Counted from the stretch's first letter, positions 33,180 through 44,999 are shown. The stretch: DNA of 64,000 bases from Metaphire vulgaris (GCA_018105865.1 CM030865.1:7807198-7871197); one strand, 5' to 3'. A program made the numbers and translations. Notes: a model not told the origin generated them from the letters alone.

Positions 33180-34633
33180 CAACTCGTTAGTAGCAATAGC
33201 TAGGCAGAAAACATTTCCAGGACTTTTTGTCAAATGTTAATTTTCCTTCTTCTGCAATTGTCAGTTGTCTTTCTTTAAAATCTTCTTTTATGTTGTCTAT
33301 CCATATTTTTCTGGGCCTGCCTCTTCCTTTTTTACCTTCCTTGTATGTGTAGAGTGCTTTTTTGGGAAGTCTCGAGTCTTCCATCCTGTGTACATGTCCA
33401 TACCATGTAAGCCTCCTTTTTCTGAGTTTGTCCATGATGGTATTCTTTAATCCAATCCGCTGCCGTATATCTTCATTTCTAAGTTTTTGAAGTCTGCTAA
33501 CTCCAAGAATTCTTCTTAGGCAGCTCATTTCTGCGACGAGTAGTCTTTTTTCATCTTCTCTTTTTGTGACCTAGGTTTCAGATCCATATAGTATTTGTGG
33601 AATGACAACGCATTATAGATTTGGACTTTGGTGCTTATTTTAATTTCTTTAGAGTTCCAGATGTGTTTCAGTCTTCCCATTGTTTGTAATTCTTTTGCTA
33701 TTTTCTGTTTGATGTCTTCTTGGTGGCTTCCATTGCTTGTTATTTGTCCTCCTACATATGTAAAGCTTTGACTTGTTCAATTTCTGTACTTTTTAGAGTT
33801 AATCGGCATAATCGCATCTTCTTTTCTCCTGTTTTGCTGACCACCATAGTTTTAGTTTTTGCTGTGTTTATCGTAAGGCCGAATCTTTGGCTTGTGATAT
33901 TGACTTTGTCTGTCAGTTTTTGTAGATCTTTCCTGGATTCTGCAAGCAAGGTGACATCATCTGCAAACTTTAAATTAGAAATATTTTCTCCATAACACTT
34001 TACACCAATGTTTAAGTCTTTGGTTGCTATTTTGTATATGGCCTCAAGAATTATGATAAACAGCATTGGCGAAAGAATAAATCCCAGTCTTGTTCATACT
34101 TCTGTCTTGAACCAGTCTGTTAGTTCATGTTCCACCATCACTGCGTTTTCTGCTTTTTATACACTGTTCGTATTAGGTTTATTAATTTTTCTTCAATTCC
34201 GAAATTTCTCATTGCTTGCCACAGTCCATCGTGCCACACTGAATCAAAAGCTTGTTTGTAATCAATAAAGTTAATGTAACATGTATTGTTAGTCTCAATA
34301 CATTTTTCCAAGATTTGTCTAATAGTAAATAATTGGTCAATTGTGCTTCTTCCCGGTCGAAATCCTGCTTGCTCCTCCCCAAGTACTTCTTCCACATATG
34401 CACTTATTCTTCTCTGGAGTACTTTAGATAAGACCTTCCCTGGGATTCTCAGGAGTGTAATTCCTCGATAATTGTTGCAGTCCATTTTATCTCCCTTTCT
34501 CTTGTATATAGCTATAATAATAACTCTACTCCAGTCTTCTGGCACAGTGTCTGAGTAGTATATCTTATTTAGTAGCTCATGAAATGCATTCAATATTGTG
34601 TCTCCTCCGGCCTTTATTAGTTCTGCTGGGATA
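33180..34633 (-). mobile_element. RTE-like LINE (family E), 3' part
   Basis: On the minus strand, in order: NIPAELIKAGGDTI (34625), VPEDWSRVIIIAIYKRKGDK, CNNYRGITLLRIPGKVLSKV, EEQAGFRPGRSTIDQLFTIR, INFIDYKQAFDSVWHDGLWQ (34270), KFADDVTLLAESRKDLQKL (33960, FADD box intact), FGLTINTAKTKTMVV, MSCLRRILGVSRLQKLRNED, WYGHVHRMEDSRLPKKAL and KGRGRPRKIWIDNIKED (33300). The RT is broken by frameshifts. The upstream part continues at 37019-37440 across the CACTG element. Confidence 0.85.
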
Positions 34634-34636
34634 TTA

Positions 34637-37015
34637 CACTGGTCAGCAAATGTTATGCAAGTTTTTGTTTCCTCTACAAATTTTGGTGAAACTAATAGTT
34701 TCTGACTTGCTGAACACAAATATGTAATTAGAATTTCTGTATCACGTAAGGTTTTTAAGAAATCGACAATTTAGCATTTAGTATTGTAACGTCTTCTGCA
34801 ACATAATCCTACAGAAGGATCTAGGCAATAATGACAAGACATGAGAAAATTAGAAATGTTTTGCTGTAGATTTTCGTTTGTAGTCACTGTCCTGTGCTTC
34901 ACGTATCAGTGACCAACAGTAGTCTCCAAGCATAGACGGACTCCACTTTCCCTGGTAGCGTTTCTCGATGCTGGCAATGTCTTTGTGAAATCTTTCACCA
35001 TGTTCATCACTGACGGCGCCGAGATTGTCCGGGAAGAAGTCCAAGTGAAAATGAAGGAAGTGTATCTTCAGTGACATGTTGCATTTTATTGCCTTGTAAG
35101 CTTGTAGCAGATTTCCAACTTGTTCAACATAGTTTGGCGCCTTGTAGTTGCCCAGAAAGTTAGCAACAACATCCCTGAAGGCTGTCCAGGCAACATGCTC
35201 GGCACCCTGCAGAAGGCCCTCAAAGTGACTGTCCTTGAGGATCTCTCAAATCTGTGGGCCAACAAAAACGTCTTCTTTTATTTTAGCACCACTGGTGCGT
35301 GGAAACCTCTGTCGTAAGTATGTAAAGGCTTCACTTTTTTGTTCATTGCTTTGACAAAGTTTTTCATTAACCCAAGTTTGATGTTCAAAGGTGGGAGATA
35401 AATGTTCTTCGGATCAACGAGAGGATCATGTTTAACGTTCTTCTGTCCTGGAACCAAGTATCTGCGAGGTGGCCAGACCTTTCTCACATAATGTGAATCT
35501 CTAGCTCGGCTGTCCCACTCGCAAAGAAAGCAGCAGTAGCTTACTTGGTGTAGCCTAGCTGCAGACCGAGTAGAATTGCAACAACTTTCAGATCTCCACA
35601 TATATTCCAGTTGTATCTCGAGTATTCTATGTGTTTCAATAGCAGCTGCATGTTCTCATATGTTTCCTTCATGTAAGCAGCATGTCCAATGGGTACTGAA
35701 GGGTATGAATTGCCATTGTGCAGCAAAACAGCCTTTAAACTTAACAGCGAAGAGTCAACAAAAAGTCGCCATTCGGATGGATTGTGCTTACAGCCGAAAG
35801 CAGAAAGCAATCCATCAATGTCAATGCAAGAAGTAAGACTGTCGATTTTTTTGAAGAATCGAGTCAAGTCTTCATGCCGTTTACGAAATACTGAAATTTT
35901 TGTACCTGGAGAGAGCAGATTCCATCCTTGCAACCTAGATCCAAGCAATTCTGCTTGATTTTTTGACAAATCTAAGTCTCTGACCAGATCATTGAGCTCT
36001 GCCTGAGAAATCAAATGAGGATTGCTGGATGTCGATGGCTCAAACTATGGGTCTTCCGTAGCTGAATCATCAACTATCTGCAGCATTTCATCTGTCTCTG
36101 CATGCTCGTCCTCGTCCTCCAGTGTCCAAAACTCGGGGGGGTTGGAACAGGAAGACTCTCGGCGTGTGGAACTGGTCTCATTGCCGAGGCAAGGTTAGGA
36201 TACTCAATAGACTTCCTATTCTTTGAAGAAAATCCTGTAACATTCGTCATGCTGAAATAGCAATCCGTTACATGATTATTCTGCTCCCTCCATATCATTG
36301 GTATGGCGAATGGCATGGATGGACGCTTACCTGCAAGCCAAACTCGCAGACTGGTAGCACAAGATGAACAACATATATGAGGTTCCCATACTTTGTCCTG
36401 GTCGCCAATTTTGCATCCAAAGTATAACTCATATCCTTTCTTTATGATTGCTGTCATACTCCGCTTCTGTGATTTCAACGTAAACTCTCCACAGATGTAG
36501 CAGAACGTGTCACTGCTATTGCGACATCGACTCGACATTTCAGAAACTTTAATTAAATTAGTTAATATATTCAATTCACAGCCTTTAACTAAACAGTTAT
36601 ATCTCATCAAATAGAAAGACTGCAGCTGCTTCCTAGTGCTGCTTGGTATTTATACAGGACTGCGTAACCATAGCAACAATACATGCTAGGCATGTAGTCT
36701 TGAAGACAGGTTTGGGCGCGTCTGGGCATGCATGCCTAATTATACTAATTTTCAAAATCCATGTAGTTAAGTGAGCCAGCAGTGCATATTACATCTGTTA
36801 TGGCGGTCATATAAGATTCTTGCCTAACCTGAATACCCATAACTCAGATAACTCTCGAAAACCACGATTTTAAAATTCTTATAATTTTAAAATCAGCTTT
36901 TTCTCAAAAAACTTACGTGATAGGAAAATTTCAAAATTATTCTTGTAATCAGCATGACAAAATCTACCTGGAACACCAGGAATTGCACAGGAAACAAAAA
37001 CCTTGTTGACCAGTG
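34637..37015 (-). mobile_element. 2379-bp CACTG-ended DNA transposon with TTA TSD
   Basis: The ends are CACTGGTCAGCAAATG (34637) and, inverted at 37015, CACTGGTCAACAAGG. The inverted arms remain alignable for about 125 bp, including TATCACGTAAG at 34779 and 36915. TTA is duplicated (34634-34636 and 37016-37018). Removing the element and one TTA restores the host LINE frame APGID-NIPAEL. CACTG ends with a 3-bp TSD fit the CACTA/Chapaev group (perhaps Chapaev3); that class is inference. Confidence 0.85.
34850..36610 (-). pseudogene. Coding region of the CACTG element, recently broken
   Basis: The minus strand encodes a protein of about 580 residues in pieces. The N-terminal Cys-rich domain reads FCYICGEFTLKSQKRSM, YELYFGCKIGDQDKVWEPHI and CCSSCATSL; then SAMRPVPHAE. 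Next come SQAELNDLVRDLDLSKNQAE and HNPSEWRLFVDSS, a SRYNWNICGDLKVVAILLGL block, CCFLCEWDSRARD, LPPLNIKLGLMKNFVKAMNK, FLGNYKAPNYVE, SLKIHFLHFHLDFFPDNLGA and SDEHGERFHKDI. I know this as a widespread uncharacterised family in invertebrate genomes. Defects: a one-base shift at the poly-G run near 36137, a TAG near 36047, shifts near 35545 and 35290, and a TGA near 35252. It probably acts as the element's transposase, judged only from its position between the TIRs. Confidence 0.65.
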
Positions 37016-37018
37016 TTA

Positions 37019-37440
37019 TCAATTCCTGGTGCTTTATTTCGTTTTAGTTCTTTTATTGCTTGTTCTATTTCTGTTTTAAGGAAGTCTTCTGTAGATTTCT
37101 CTAGATTCATGCTTGGTATTTCGACTAGTATATTTGTATCTGTTTTGTTTTGGGTATTATATAACTCTTCAAAGTGTTCTTTCCATCTTAATTTAATTTA
37201 ATTTTGATTGGTCATTGCTTTCCGTTGTTTAATCTTTGATTGTAGTCATTTTCATTTCAAAATCATCGCTTATTACCTTTATGTCTTTATATGCTTCCCG
37301 TGTCCTGTTTGCGCTGAAATTATTTTGTATTTCTGTACATTTATTTTACAACCATCCCTCTTTATCCCTCTTCAGTTTTCTTTTAATTTTTCTTTAATTT
37401 TTTGGTAGATGGTAGCTCTTTTTTTCGCTATTTTGCCCAC
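37019..37440 (-). mobile_element. RTE-like LINE (family E), upstream part
   Basis: The minus strand reads WKEHFEELYNTQNKTDTNIL-like and TEIEQAIKELKRNKAPGIDN, the region just upstream of IPAELIKAGG in RTE-like ORF2. It is the severed upstream part of 33180-34633. Further 5' sequence is absent or unreadable. Confidence 0.75.
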
Positions 37441-37454
37441 AATAAGCTAGGAAA

Positions 37455-38360
37455 ATAGGTTTTATTCGACAGAGGCATGGATTTTGTCTTAGCAAAAGTG
37501 ACATTTCTACAGTTCGAAAGATGATAACTACCCCAAATTGGGTCCGATCTTCAAAATTTTTGAACTATTCTGTTCCAATTACACCCGTCTATAACTTTGT
37601 CGCTAACAAAAGTGGGGTCACCGCTGAAAATTTTTTGCTACTGAGCTATGAACATTTTTTTGGGAGGGGGTCCGATTTTTGGATGTAGAGTGGACCCTAC
37701 CCCCAAATTATTTCCTTTCAACGGATGGTTAGAAAGAACAATAAAAATGTCAAACAACGGTGCAAACCGTATTTCTTTAGCCTAAATCTATAATATTAAG
37801 ATCCTTATCTGTATGTCTCTCTGTCTGTTACCTTCAAGCGTTCTGATTGGTTGACTATTGGTAGACGGTTTAGACCGTTTAGTCCTTACGTCGCGATGCG
37901 TTGGTGGGCGAGCGTTGACTATTGGTAGACCGTTTAGTCCTTACGTCGCGATGCATTGGTGGATGATGTTCGAAGACGACGTTGCTATTGGTAACAATTG
38001 TTCGTAGAACCGGTTTAGTCGAGTCATTGCAGCGTCAGAGGGGTGGGCGTGCGACGACGTTGCTATTGGTAACAATTGTTCGTAGCTTGAGGATCTTAAC
38101 GTACACATTTTAACGCATACAAAAATACGTGTACAGCGTCACAAATGGCCACAGTTGCGTGATTTTTAACGCATATAGGCCTAATTATTACGTGGCGCAG
38201 AGCTTGGCTAGGTGGCGATCATTGAAATGTTGTTCAGCATGAATTCAATGATTGGCTATTAGGTATAGGTATTGGATTAGTATTATCCTGCACTGCGAGC
38301 GAAGCGAGCATCTTTCTAGTATAGCCTGAAATATACTGAAATGTAATTTTTTCAGGTTGC
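37455..38360 (+). repeat. GGGTCCGATT-type repeat copy 1 (split by a Helitron)
   Basis: Sequence 37525-37786 plus 38320-38360 is homologous to 38395-38707 and to the arms of the palindrome at 62960-63610 (shared AACGGTGCAAACC and ATAACTACCCCAAA strings). It is interrupted after 37786. Confidence 0.75.
37787..38319 (+). mobile_element. Non-autonomous Helitron-like element (533 bp)
   Basis: It begins TCTATAATATTAAGATCCTT and ends with GCGAGCGAAGCGAGC followed by ATCTTTCTAG. It is inserted between A and T without TSD, as expected for Helitrons (5' TC, 3' CTRR). The interior has two tandem duplications: GACTATTGGTAGAC with TCCTTACGTCGCGATG, and GACGTTGCTATTGGTAACAA. The empty site is visible in the related repeat at 38670-38700. 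No Rep/helicase is encoded. Confidence 0.8.
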
Positions 38361-38394
38361 AAAATTGGTGAAAAATTTTCTTTTCTCCCAGCAA

Positions 38395-38707
38395 TGATTT
38401 CTAGGGTTTGAAATATGATAACTACCCCAAAATGGGTCCGATTTTCAAATTTTTTGAACTATTCGGTTCTAATTACACTTGTCTACAACTTTGTTGCTCA
38501 CAAAAGTAGGGTCACTGCTGAAAATTTCTTGCTATTGAACTTTGAACAAAATTTTGGGAAGGGGTCCGATTTTAGGCAGTAGAGAGGACCTTACACCCCA
38601 AATTTTTTTGGGCACAGATGGTTAAAAAGGACAATAAAAATGCTAAACAACGGTGCAAACCTTATTTCTTTAACTTCTATATAGACTGAGATATAGTAAA
38701 TTTATAA
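38395..38707 (+). repeat. GGGTCCGATT-type repeat copy 2
   Basis: Second direct copy, roughly three-quarters identical to copy 1. It ends GAGATATAGTAAATTTATAA, the same end as the arms of the 62.9-63.6 kb palindrome. Confidence 0.75.
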
Positions 38708-38935
38708 CATATTTATTTATTTATTTATTGAAAGTTAGGATTTATGTGGTGAATCGTCCTAGAAGGACTACTTGAACACATTACAAAGTACATGAATAAT
38801 ATAGGTCAGGATTTAACAGAATAGCTCATCTCGAACAGCCAAGTTTTCAGTCGCTTCTTAAATATGTCCAGAGAAGGTGATGATTGAACACAGACTGGAA
38901 GACGATTCCATATATGTTCACAGTTCACATGAACG
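38708..38935 (-). mobile_element. L2/CR1-like 3' end with (TTTA)n tail
   Basis: The minus strand reads WNRLPVCVQSSPSL and FKKRLKTWLFEMSY-like blocks, then a tail of TTTATTTATTTATTTA at 38710-38728. Confidence 0.6.
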
Positions 38936-39214
38936 CCTTTTCCAAAATTTATTATGGTACTCTATTTGGTGATGACTTGTAAAATTTAATTACACTATTA
39001 ATGGGTTAAGCCTAGACCTGAAAATGCTCAGTTTATTGGAAGATCTGACAACCAGAGGGAGAGAGTTCCAGATTTTTGGCCCAGAAATAGAAAAAGCTCT
39101 CTTACCAATTTCAGTGTTTGTTCTAGATACATTTAACAATGAATCAGCAAATCTCGTCAAATGACAATGATTCGGATGATTTAACATAGATTTTAAATAC
39201 AGAGGTTGGCCAGA

Positions 39215-39215
<1 letters not shown>
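38936..39215 (-). mobile_element. L2-like LINE family F, C-terminal end
   Basis: The minus strand encodes SGQPLYLKSMLNHPNH, NTEIGKRAFSISGPKIWNSL and LSIFRSRLNPLI. It continues the copy at 39863-40830, from which an inserted LINE separates it. Confidence 0.8.
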
Positions 39216-39254
<39 letters not shown>

Positions 39255-39862
39255 TAAGCGCATAGCCTTTTGGCCGTTGCAATTGTACGCCATAACTGTC
39301 TATTCTGCGCACATTGGAAGGCTTCGGACACTGGTAATCCACAGTCCCCATGGATTTGGTGAAGCCAAGCGATTGGTGGTCTGCCTCGTGGACGATTCCA
39401 TCCTGTAATCCTAATGTCTCTGTCTTGAAGACACGTTGCTAGTTGAAGTGCAGCTGAGGCAGGTACTGCTGGTGGGAGTCTTACGACGTGCCCAAAGAGG
39501 CCAAGACGTCGATGACGAACAATGGTTTGTACAGTCTCTAGTCAAGAGCGCATGTATACTTCATCATTGCATATGAATTCAAACCATCTAATATTAAGGA
39601 TTCTACGTTGAGCCTTAGTGTGAAAAGCTTCAAGTCCTTTCCACTCTTGACCAGTCATCGTCCAAGTCTCACTTCCATATAAGAGTGTTGAGAGTACAAG
39701 ACATGCGCACATCCAAAATTTAGTTTGCAGGCTCAACCGACGTCGGTCCAGACGTTGAATGACAGAGGAGGCAATGTCTATGCGACAGATGACTCATCAA
39801 GTGAATTGGCCATACTACACATATTTGATCCAAGGTAACAAAAACTTTCAACTGAGTCCACA
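39216..39862 (-). mobile_element. RTE-like LINE C-terminal insertion with 11-bp TSD
   Basis: The minus strand reads LSTLLYGSETWTMTGQEWKG and AFHTKAQRRILNIRWFEFIC, then LFGHVVRLPPAVPASAALQL-like and GRPPIAWLHQIHGD blocks. It ends in (AAT)n at 39217-39254. GTTGGCCAGAC flanks it (39205-39215 and 39863-39873), and the host L2 frame (VFKILQSGQ-PLYLKSML) closes when it is removed. Confidence 0.85.
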
Positions 39863-40830
39863 GTTGGCCAGACTGCAGTATTTTAAAAACAAGGACACCA
39901 GTCTTAAATACAATTCTCTGTTCTACTGGCTGCCAGTGTAACTTTTGAAGGACAGGTTTAATGTGATCATGCTTGCGAGTTTTTGTAATGGCCCAGGCCA
40001 CAGAATTCTGAATCCCTTGAAGTTTTTGTATATTAGATTTGGCCATAGCATTGTAAAGAAAAATCAGAGCATGTTTCGGCACAAGATCACAAATTCGTCA
40101 AATGTCTCTGATTTGCAAATGAGCAGCTCTGCTGACCTTATTTATGTGATCATGAAAAGATAGGTTTTTGTCAAATATTACACCTAGATTGTGGACAGAC
40201 TGACTTTGATTAACTGAAATGTTGTCAAATTTAAAGGAGTGCATGTCTTCAAATTTACTTAAATTAAAAGACGTACCAAGAAGTAAAAACTCAGTTTTTG
40301 AAGGGTTTAATGCAAGCATATTACTAAACATCCAAGACTGAACATTTTTTCAGACAAACGGATACATTTTCTAGTGACCCAGAAGAGGTTTTATGAACAA
40401 AGGCAATGAATAACTGTGTATCGTCAGCGTAGAAATGATAGTCAGCAGAAAACTGTGAAAGAAGCGATCCAAGGGGCATTGTATATAAGGTGAAAAGGAG
40501 AGGGCCTAAAACAGATCCCTGGGGAACACCAAAGTCTAATTTAACTGAATTTGACTGAGCACCATTACAATAAACAGATTGACTGCGATGTTGAAAGTAG
40601 GACGTGAACCACTCTAATGCAATACCCGATATGCTAAACCAATGTTCGAGTCTATGGAGAAGGATTGCATGATCTATGGTGTCAAAAGCCACAGACAAGT
40701 CTAGTAAAATAAGTGCAGTTACCTTGCCATTATCCATAGCAGACAAAATATAATCATGAACAGCCAGGAGAGCAGTTTCAGTTGAATGAAATTTTTGATA
40801 TGCAGATTGCATAGGCAATAAAAGATTATG
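39863..40830 (-). mobile_element. L2-like LINE family F, RT part
   Basis: The minus strand (from 40818) reads [55 protein letters not shown] and [13 protein letters not shown] (YADD intact). After a frameshift it continues with [31 protein letters not shown], and a degraded LQGIQNSVAW and LQKLHWQPVEQRI. The family is close to family B. It is 5'-truncated near the RT N-terminus. Confidence 0.85.
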
Positions 40831-40994
40831 CCATGAAAGATGTACATTTATTCGACTAAGTACAATGCAAAAATGTCATTGCAAAGGTTACCTTTTTCTT
40901 TTCATATTCTCACAGATAATCAAAAACCCTTCCATTTGATATATACATTGTCAATATTATTATGAGATTTGATTTTAATCATTCTGGGAAACTG

Positions 40995-41549
40995 TTAAAG
41001 GGTCTTTTCTTGTCTTGAGCCATCCTCGGTACAAGAGTAGACCGCATCATGAATGAGAATTCTCCATTGCTTTCTGTCATTCGGATCGCCATTTCCATGT
41101 CTTTCCAGTCCATTGCATGATGTTATCAGTCCATCTGGTTCTGGGTTTGTTTTTTTTCTTTTTCCATCAGTTGTGCCTTGTTTCATTTCTTTTTCCAAAC
41201 AGGTACCTGTCTTCCTCATGATGTGGCCAAAGCATGACAGTTTTCTTCTTTCGATAGACTCCAAAAATTCTCTTGTGACGCCTCCCTTCTCTAATACCCA
41301 TTCGTTAGTTCTTTTTTGTGTCCATGATATATTCAGAATCTGTCTTAATCCTTTCATCTCAAATGCCTTGATTCTTGCTTCGTCTCTTTTTTTCAAAGTC
41401 CAGGTCTCACAATCGTATGTTGCCACCGGCCAAACTAGAGTTTTCCATAGTTTGAGCTTTGTTGTTATCGATACGTCGTGGCTTTTCCATAAATTTTGTG
41501 ATGCTTTGCTGACTGCTTGACCTTTATCCAATCTGGTACAAGGGTACAT
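40995..41549 (-). mobile_element. RTE-like LINE C-terminal fragment
   Basis: The minus strand reads TTKLKLWKTLVWPVATYDCE with TWTLKKRDE, AFEMKGLRQILNISWTQKRT with NEWVLEK, RRKLSCFGHIMRKTG, and a degraded W-DNI-EW region. It contains only the domain after the RT. 40831-40994 to its left holds nothing recognisable. Confidence 0.75.
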
Positions 41550-41942
41550 TCTGCAAAAAACAGCTTGTCTGCCAAAGAGTTAAGCAAGTGTTTTTTTTTG
41601 TATCTACAATGTAAAACTTTGCTGTTCACTAACTTTTATCACTGCATGCCAATGGTTTCAGCTACAGCTGAATCTATTACAAAGTTATGGCTTAGCACTG
41701 TAAAGGCAAAACATGGGTCAAGATGTATGACTAGTAAACTAACCTAAAGTAATAGTGCAAGTCACCTGAATTGCTGTTTGCCTCTGAAACTGGAACTCAA
41801 TGTCTATCTCAATGCTCGAAATTGAGCATGGAAACTTTTACTACCATCATCATCATCATCATCATCATCTTGATGGTTCCAGAAGGGACATTGAGATGGT
41901 GATGATCATCCTGCCACACCAGCACTGGGTGATTATATGGGT
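41550..41942. other. Non-coding with (ATC)n microsatellite
   Basis: (CAT)n at 41843-41869. Otherwise unassigned. Confidence 0.5.
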
Positions 41943-42595
41943 TTGATACTGTTGATCATTCTATTCTCCATCGTCTTGAACATTGGTTTGGAATCTCTGA
42001 TACTGTTTTACATTGGTTTACTTCATATTTACACCCCTGCACTCAATCAGTGATAATTAATAGATGAGAATCTCTCAACTGTTGCCAATCTGTCCTGTGG
42101 TGTCCCTCAAGGCTCTGTCCTTAGGCCTCTGTTGTTTACAACCCCTTTGCGTTCACTTCTTGATGAACATCAAGTGGCCTATCATCTTTATGCTGATGAT
42201 ACACAAATTCTATTTCTTTTGATCACTCCTCTTCAAAAGCATCCCTTGAGACTTTATCCAGTGCCTTTACTAATATTGAGTCATGGATGGATTCAAAAAA
42301 GCTTCTTCTAAATTCATTAAAAGCCGAATTCTTGCTATTAGGTACACCGGATCAATTGACCAAATTTGAATCTCTGAAATCTGTAGTATTAGGAGATCCA
42401 CTGTTGTCCCTAGAAGTATTTCTGCTCTCAACCTTGGCGTGACATTTGACTCTTCCCTCTCTTTCACTAGTCACAGAAATTCAGTCTGCAAAATTTTTCA
42501 TTATCATATTTGCAACATTTATTGCATCAGACATCTCTTCCCCAAGCCTGTTCTCATTTAATTAGCCAATGAATTGGTATCTAGTCACCTAGATT
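41943..42595 (+). mobile_element. L2-like family B copy 3, left half
   Basis: Diverged family B copy with [27 protein letters not shown], and [10 protein letters not shown] readings in several frames. It is interrupted at 42595 by a minus-strand family A insertion and resumes at 43760. Confidence 0.8.
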
Positions 42596-43759
42596 TATTT
42601 ATTGACAATTTATATAGCGCAGTAGACAAGGCTAAGGCCTACAACAAGAGTGCTTAACACAGTTCATATCCAATATTAAATAAATGTGTCTTCAAATTTC
42701 TAATGAATAGTCCAGCTGAGACTGCTCCAGTCACATTGGCTAGAAGAGAGTTCCACAGGGCGGGATTCCCCTGCGCGAATGATCTTTCCCCAAACTTAGG
42801 GGTCTTGGACGGGGGAGGGACCAATAACTGCACTCTCCGACTGGACCTGAGAACCGATCTCCTCTCGATCACAGTCGATCTTCGTACAAGCACAGTAAGA
42901 TAATCAGGACAGAGTGGATCATGTAAAGCCCGAAACGTAAGCCAACAGCGCTTGTAGATAATGTGCTGTGGAACACGGAGCCAGTGGAGTCAATCTCTAA
43001 GGAGAGGAGTGACGTGGTCACCCCAGCGACAGCCAAAGATCACTCATGCAGCCTGGTTCAGCACTGATTGTAGGCGGTTCAGTCTAGTATCCGGAAGTCC
43101 AAAGAGCACACCATTACAGTAATCAATTCATGTCAGTACCAGGGCCCGCACTAGCTTGATAGCCGCGCTCACTGGCAAGTACCATCGAATTGACCTCAAT
43201 CTCCGCAGTTGGTAGTGGCAGGAGCATATCAGATTGCTAACGTGCGAATCAAAGGATAGAGACTCATCTAGGAGCACTCCCAGAAGACGTACCGGTAAGC
43301 TCTCGGAATGGCTGCATCTCCCATCACAAACGGGGCATGACTTAGCAGATGCTTTCTCCTGGGGGTGCTCATCCACAGAAATTCCGTCTTGGCCGGATTC
43401 AGTGCGAGCCGATTCTCTTCCATCCACGCAACAATAGCTGCTATACAGTCAGGGAAATGAATCCGTAGTCGCTCCACTTCTCAGAGTAAGCATGACGAGT
43501 AGATCTGTCCATCGTCTGCATAACTATGCGGCGTAAGACCGAAAGCCTTGATGACGCGATGAACATCCGCTGTATACAGTATGAATAGCAAGGGGCCTAA
43601 GACTGATCCTTGCGGCACACCGTGTTGGACTCGACGCTCCGAAGACATTTGATCGTTCTACCACACTGCCTGTGTTCTATCGGCTAGATAGCTCTTGATC
43701 CATAGAAGTGGAAGGCCGTCCAGACCGTAAGATATCTCCAGTTGCCGGGTGAGGATTAT
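42596..43759 (-). mobile_element. L2-like family A copy nested in family B copy 3
   Basis: On the minus strand: [40 protein letters not shown] (YADD intact), NRLALNPAKTEFLWMSTPRR, VRLLGVLLDESLSF, IDYCNGVLFGLPDTRLNRLQ, DWLHWLRVPQHII, RSFAQGNPALWNSLL and LKTHLFNIGYE. The 3' end (GCGCTATATAAATTGTC, inverted) is at 42600-42625. TAGATT at 42590-42595 and 43760-43765 is a short TSD. Confidence 0.85.
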
Positions 43760-44338
43760 TAGATTATTGCAATTCCCTGATTTTCAGCATCACAAATTCA
43801 AATATGCAGAAACTCCAGGGAGTACAAAATTCCTTAGTTAGAGTCATATCCAAAACTCCTAAATTCGAACATATAACTCCAGCTAGACAGTCCCTACATT
43901 GGCTTCCTATCAAATACCATATTAACTATACAAATCTGTCTTTTAGTATCCAAAACCATGTTACATAATGAACCCAATTAGCTCAAGATGCGACTTGTCC
44001 CTTGGCCTACTCATCATTCTACTAGGTATTCGGCAGGACCTTCATTCGTTTTTCCTTATTCTCGCACAGTCATTGGCACTAGTTGTTTCTCAGTTTGCAG
44101 CCCTAAGCTCTGGAATTCATTACCAACATCACTTCGCATAACTAAGAATTTATCATCTTTCAGATCTGGTCTTAAAACACATCTGTTTGACTTGGCCTAT
44201 CCCCCTTAGATTGCTCTCCCACCGTTTCTGACTAATCTTTTCTGGCTTGACCTGGCTCTAGTGCAATTTGGATTTGGTGCACCATCGGCTGATGCCCTGG
44301 GCATTATGATAGTGGCACTATAGAAGTTGATTGATTGG
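43760..44338 (+). mobile_element. L2-like family B copy 3, right half
   Basis: Continues with LDYCNSLIFSI-like, SLHWLPIKYHINYT, STRYSAGPSFVFPYSRTVIG, CSPKLWNSLPTSLR and LKTHLFDLAYPP (44209), then the family B 3' UTR ending GTTGATTGATTGG. Confidence 0.85.
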
Positions 44339-44624
44339 TTAACCTGCCTCCACGAAGTCCTGTAGTGTGCGGCTCGATGTGCTTCTGGTACTGTCATAAA
44401 GGTCCATTCTGTGATGTTTTTCATCCAGGTTGTTCTTGGTCTTCCTCTGCTTCTTTATCATTCTGTGATTCCTAGCATTATGGACTTTTCTATGGTGTTT
44501 CCCTGTTGTGCTATATGTCCAAAATATTTCAAATTTCTTTCGCTTTGGCGAGTAGCAGTCTTCATTCCTGCTTTGTGGAGTACTTACTTCATTATTAGTT
44601 CTTCTTTCTAGGTGTGTGATGCCT
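44339..44624 (-). mobile_element. RTE/BovB-like LINE, 3' end
   Basis: The minus strand gives ITHLERRTNNEV, a frameshifted RNLKYFGHIAQQGN-like block, RGRPRTTWMKNITEW-like and a RTSWRQ end. Together with 45010-46500 it forms one copy interrupted by the 44625-44999 element. Confidence 0.75.
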
Positions 44625-44999
44625 GGTGACAGGCCTTTTAATCCTTGTCTTTTAATCCCAGTCACTTAATCCTCGTCACTTAATCCAGAAGTCTTTTAAT
44701 CCCCTAGCAAATAATCCCAAGACACTTAATCCTGTCAATCATCGCTTTGGAGTTTAAGACCAGAGCTGCATAATTAGGTAAGTTTAGGGTTAGGTTTAGG
44801 GTTAGGTTTAAGGTTAGAGTCAAGGTTGTGTTTTTATAACACAAATATTTGTTATTTCATTCGTATTACATCATTTAATATGTTTTCTTATATATGGGGA
44901 TTATGTGCACATGGATTAAAAAACTTGGGGATTAAAAGATTTGGGATTAAATTTCGAGGATGACTGGGTTTAAAAGACCGGGATTAAATGACATGGAAC
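44625..44999. mobile_element. 375-bp element with TTAATCC repeats and 10-bp TSD
   Basis: TGTGATGCCT is duplicated at 44615-44624 and 45000-45009. Both arms consist of units such as TCTTTTAATCC and TCACTTAATCC in inverted orientation. The centre has telomere-like GTTTAGGGTTAGG. There is no ORF. A 9-10-bp TSD suggests a Mutator-like origin, which I cannot confirm. Confidence 0.75.
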
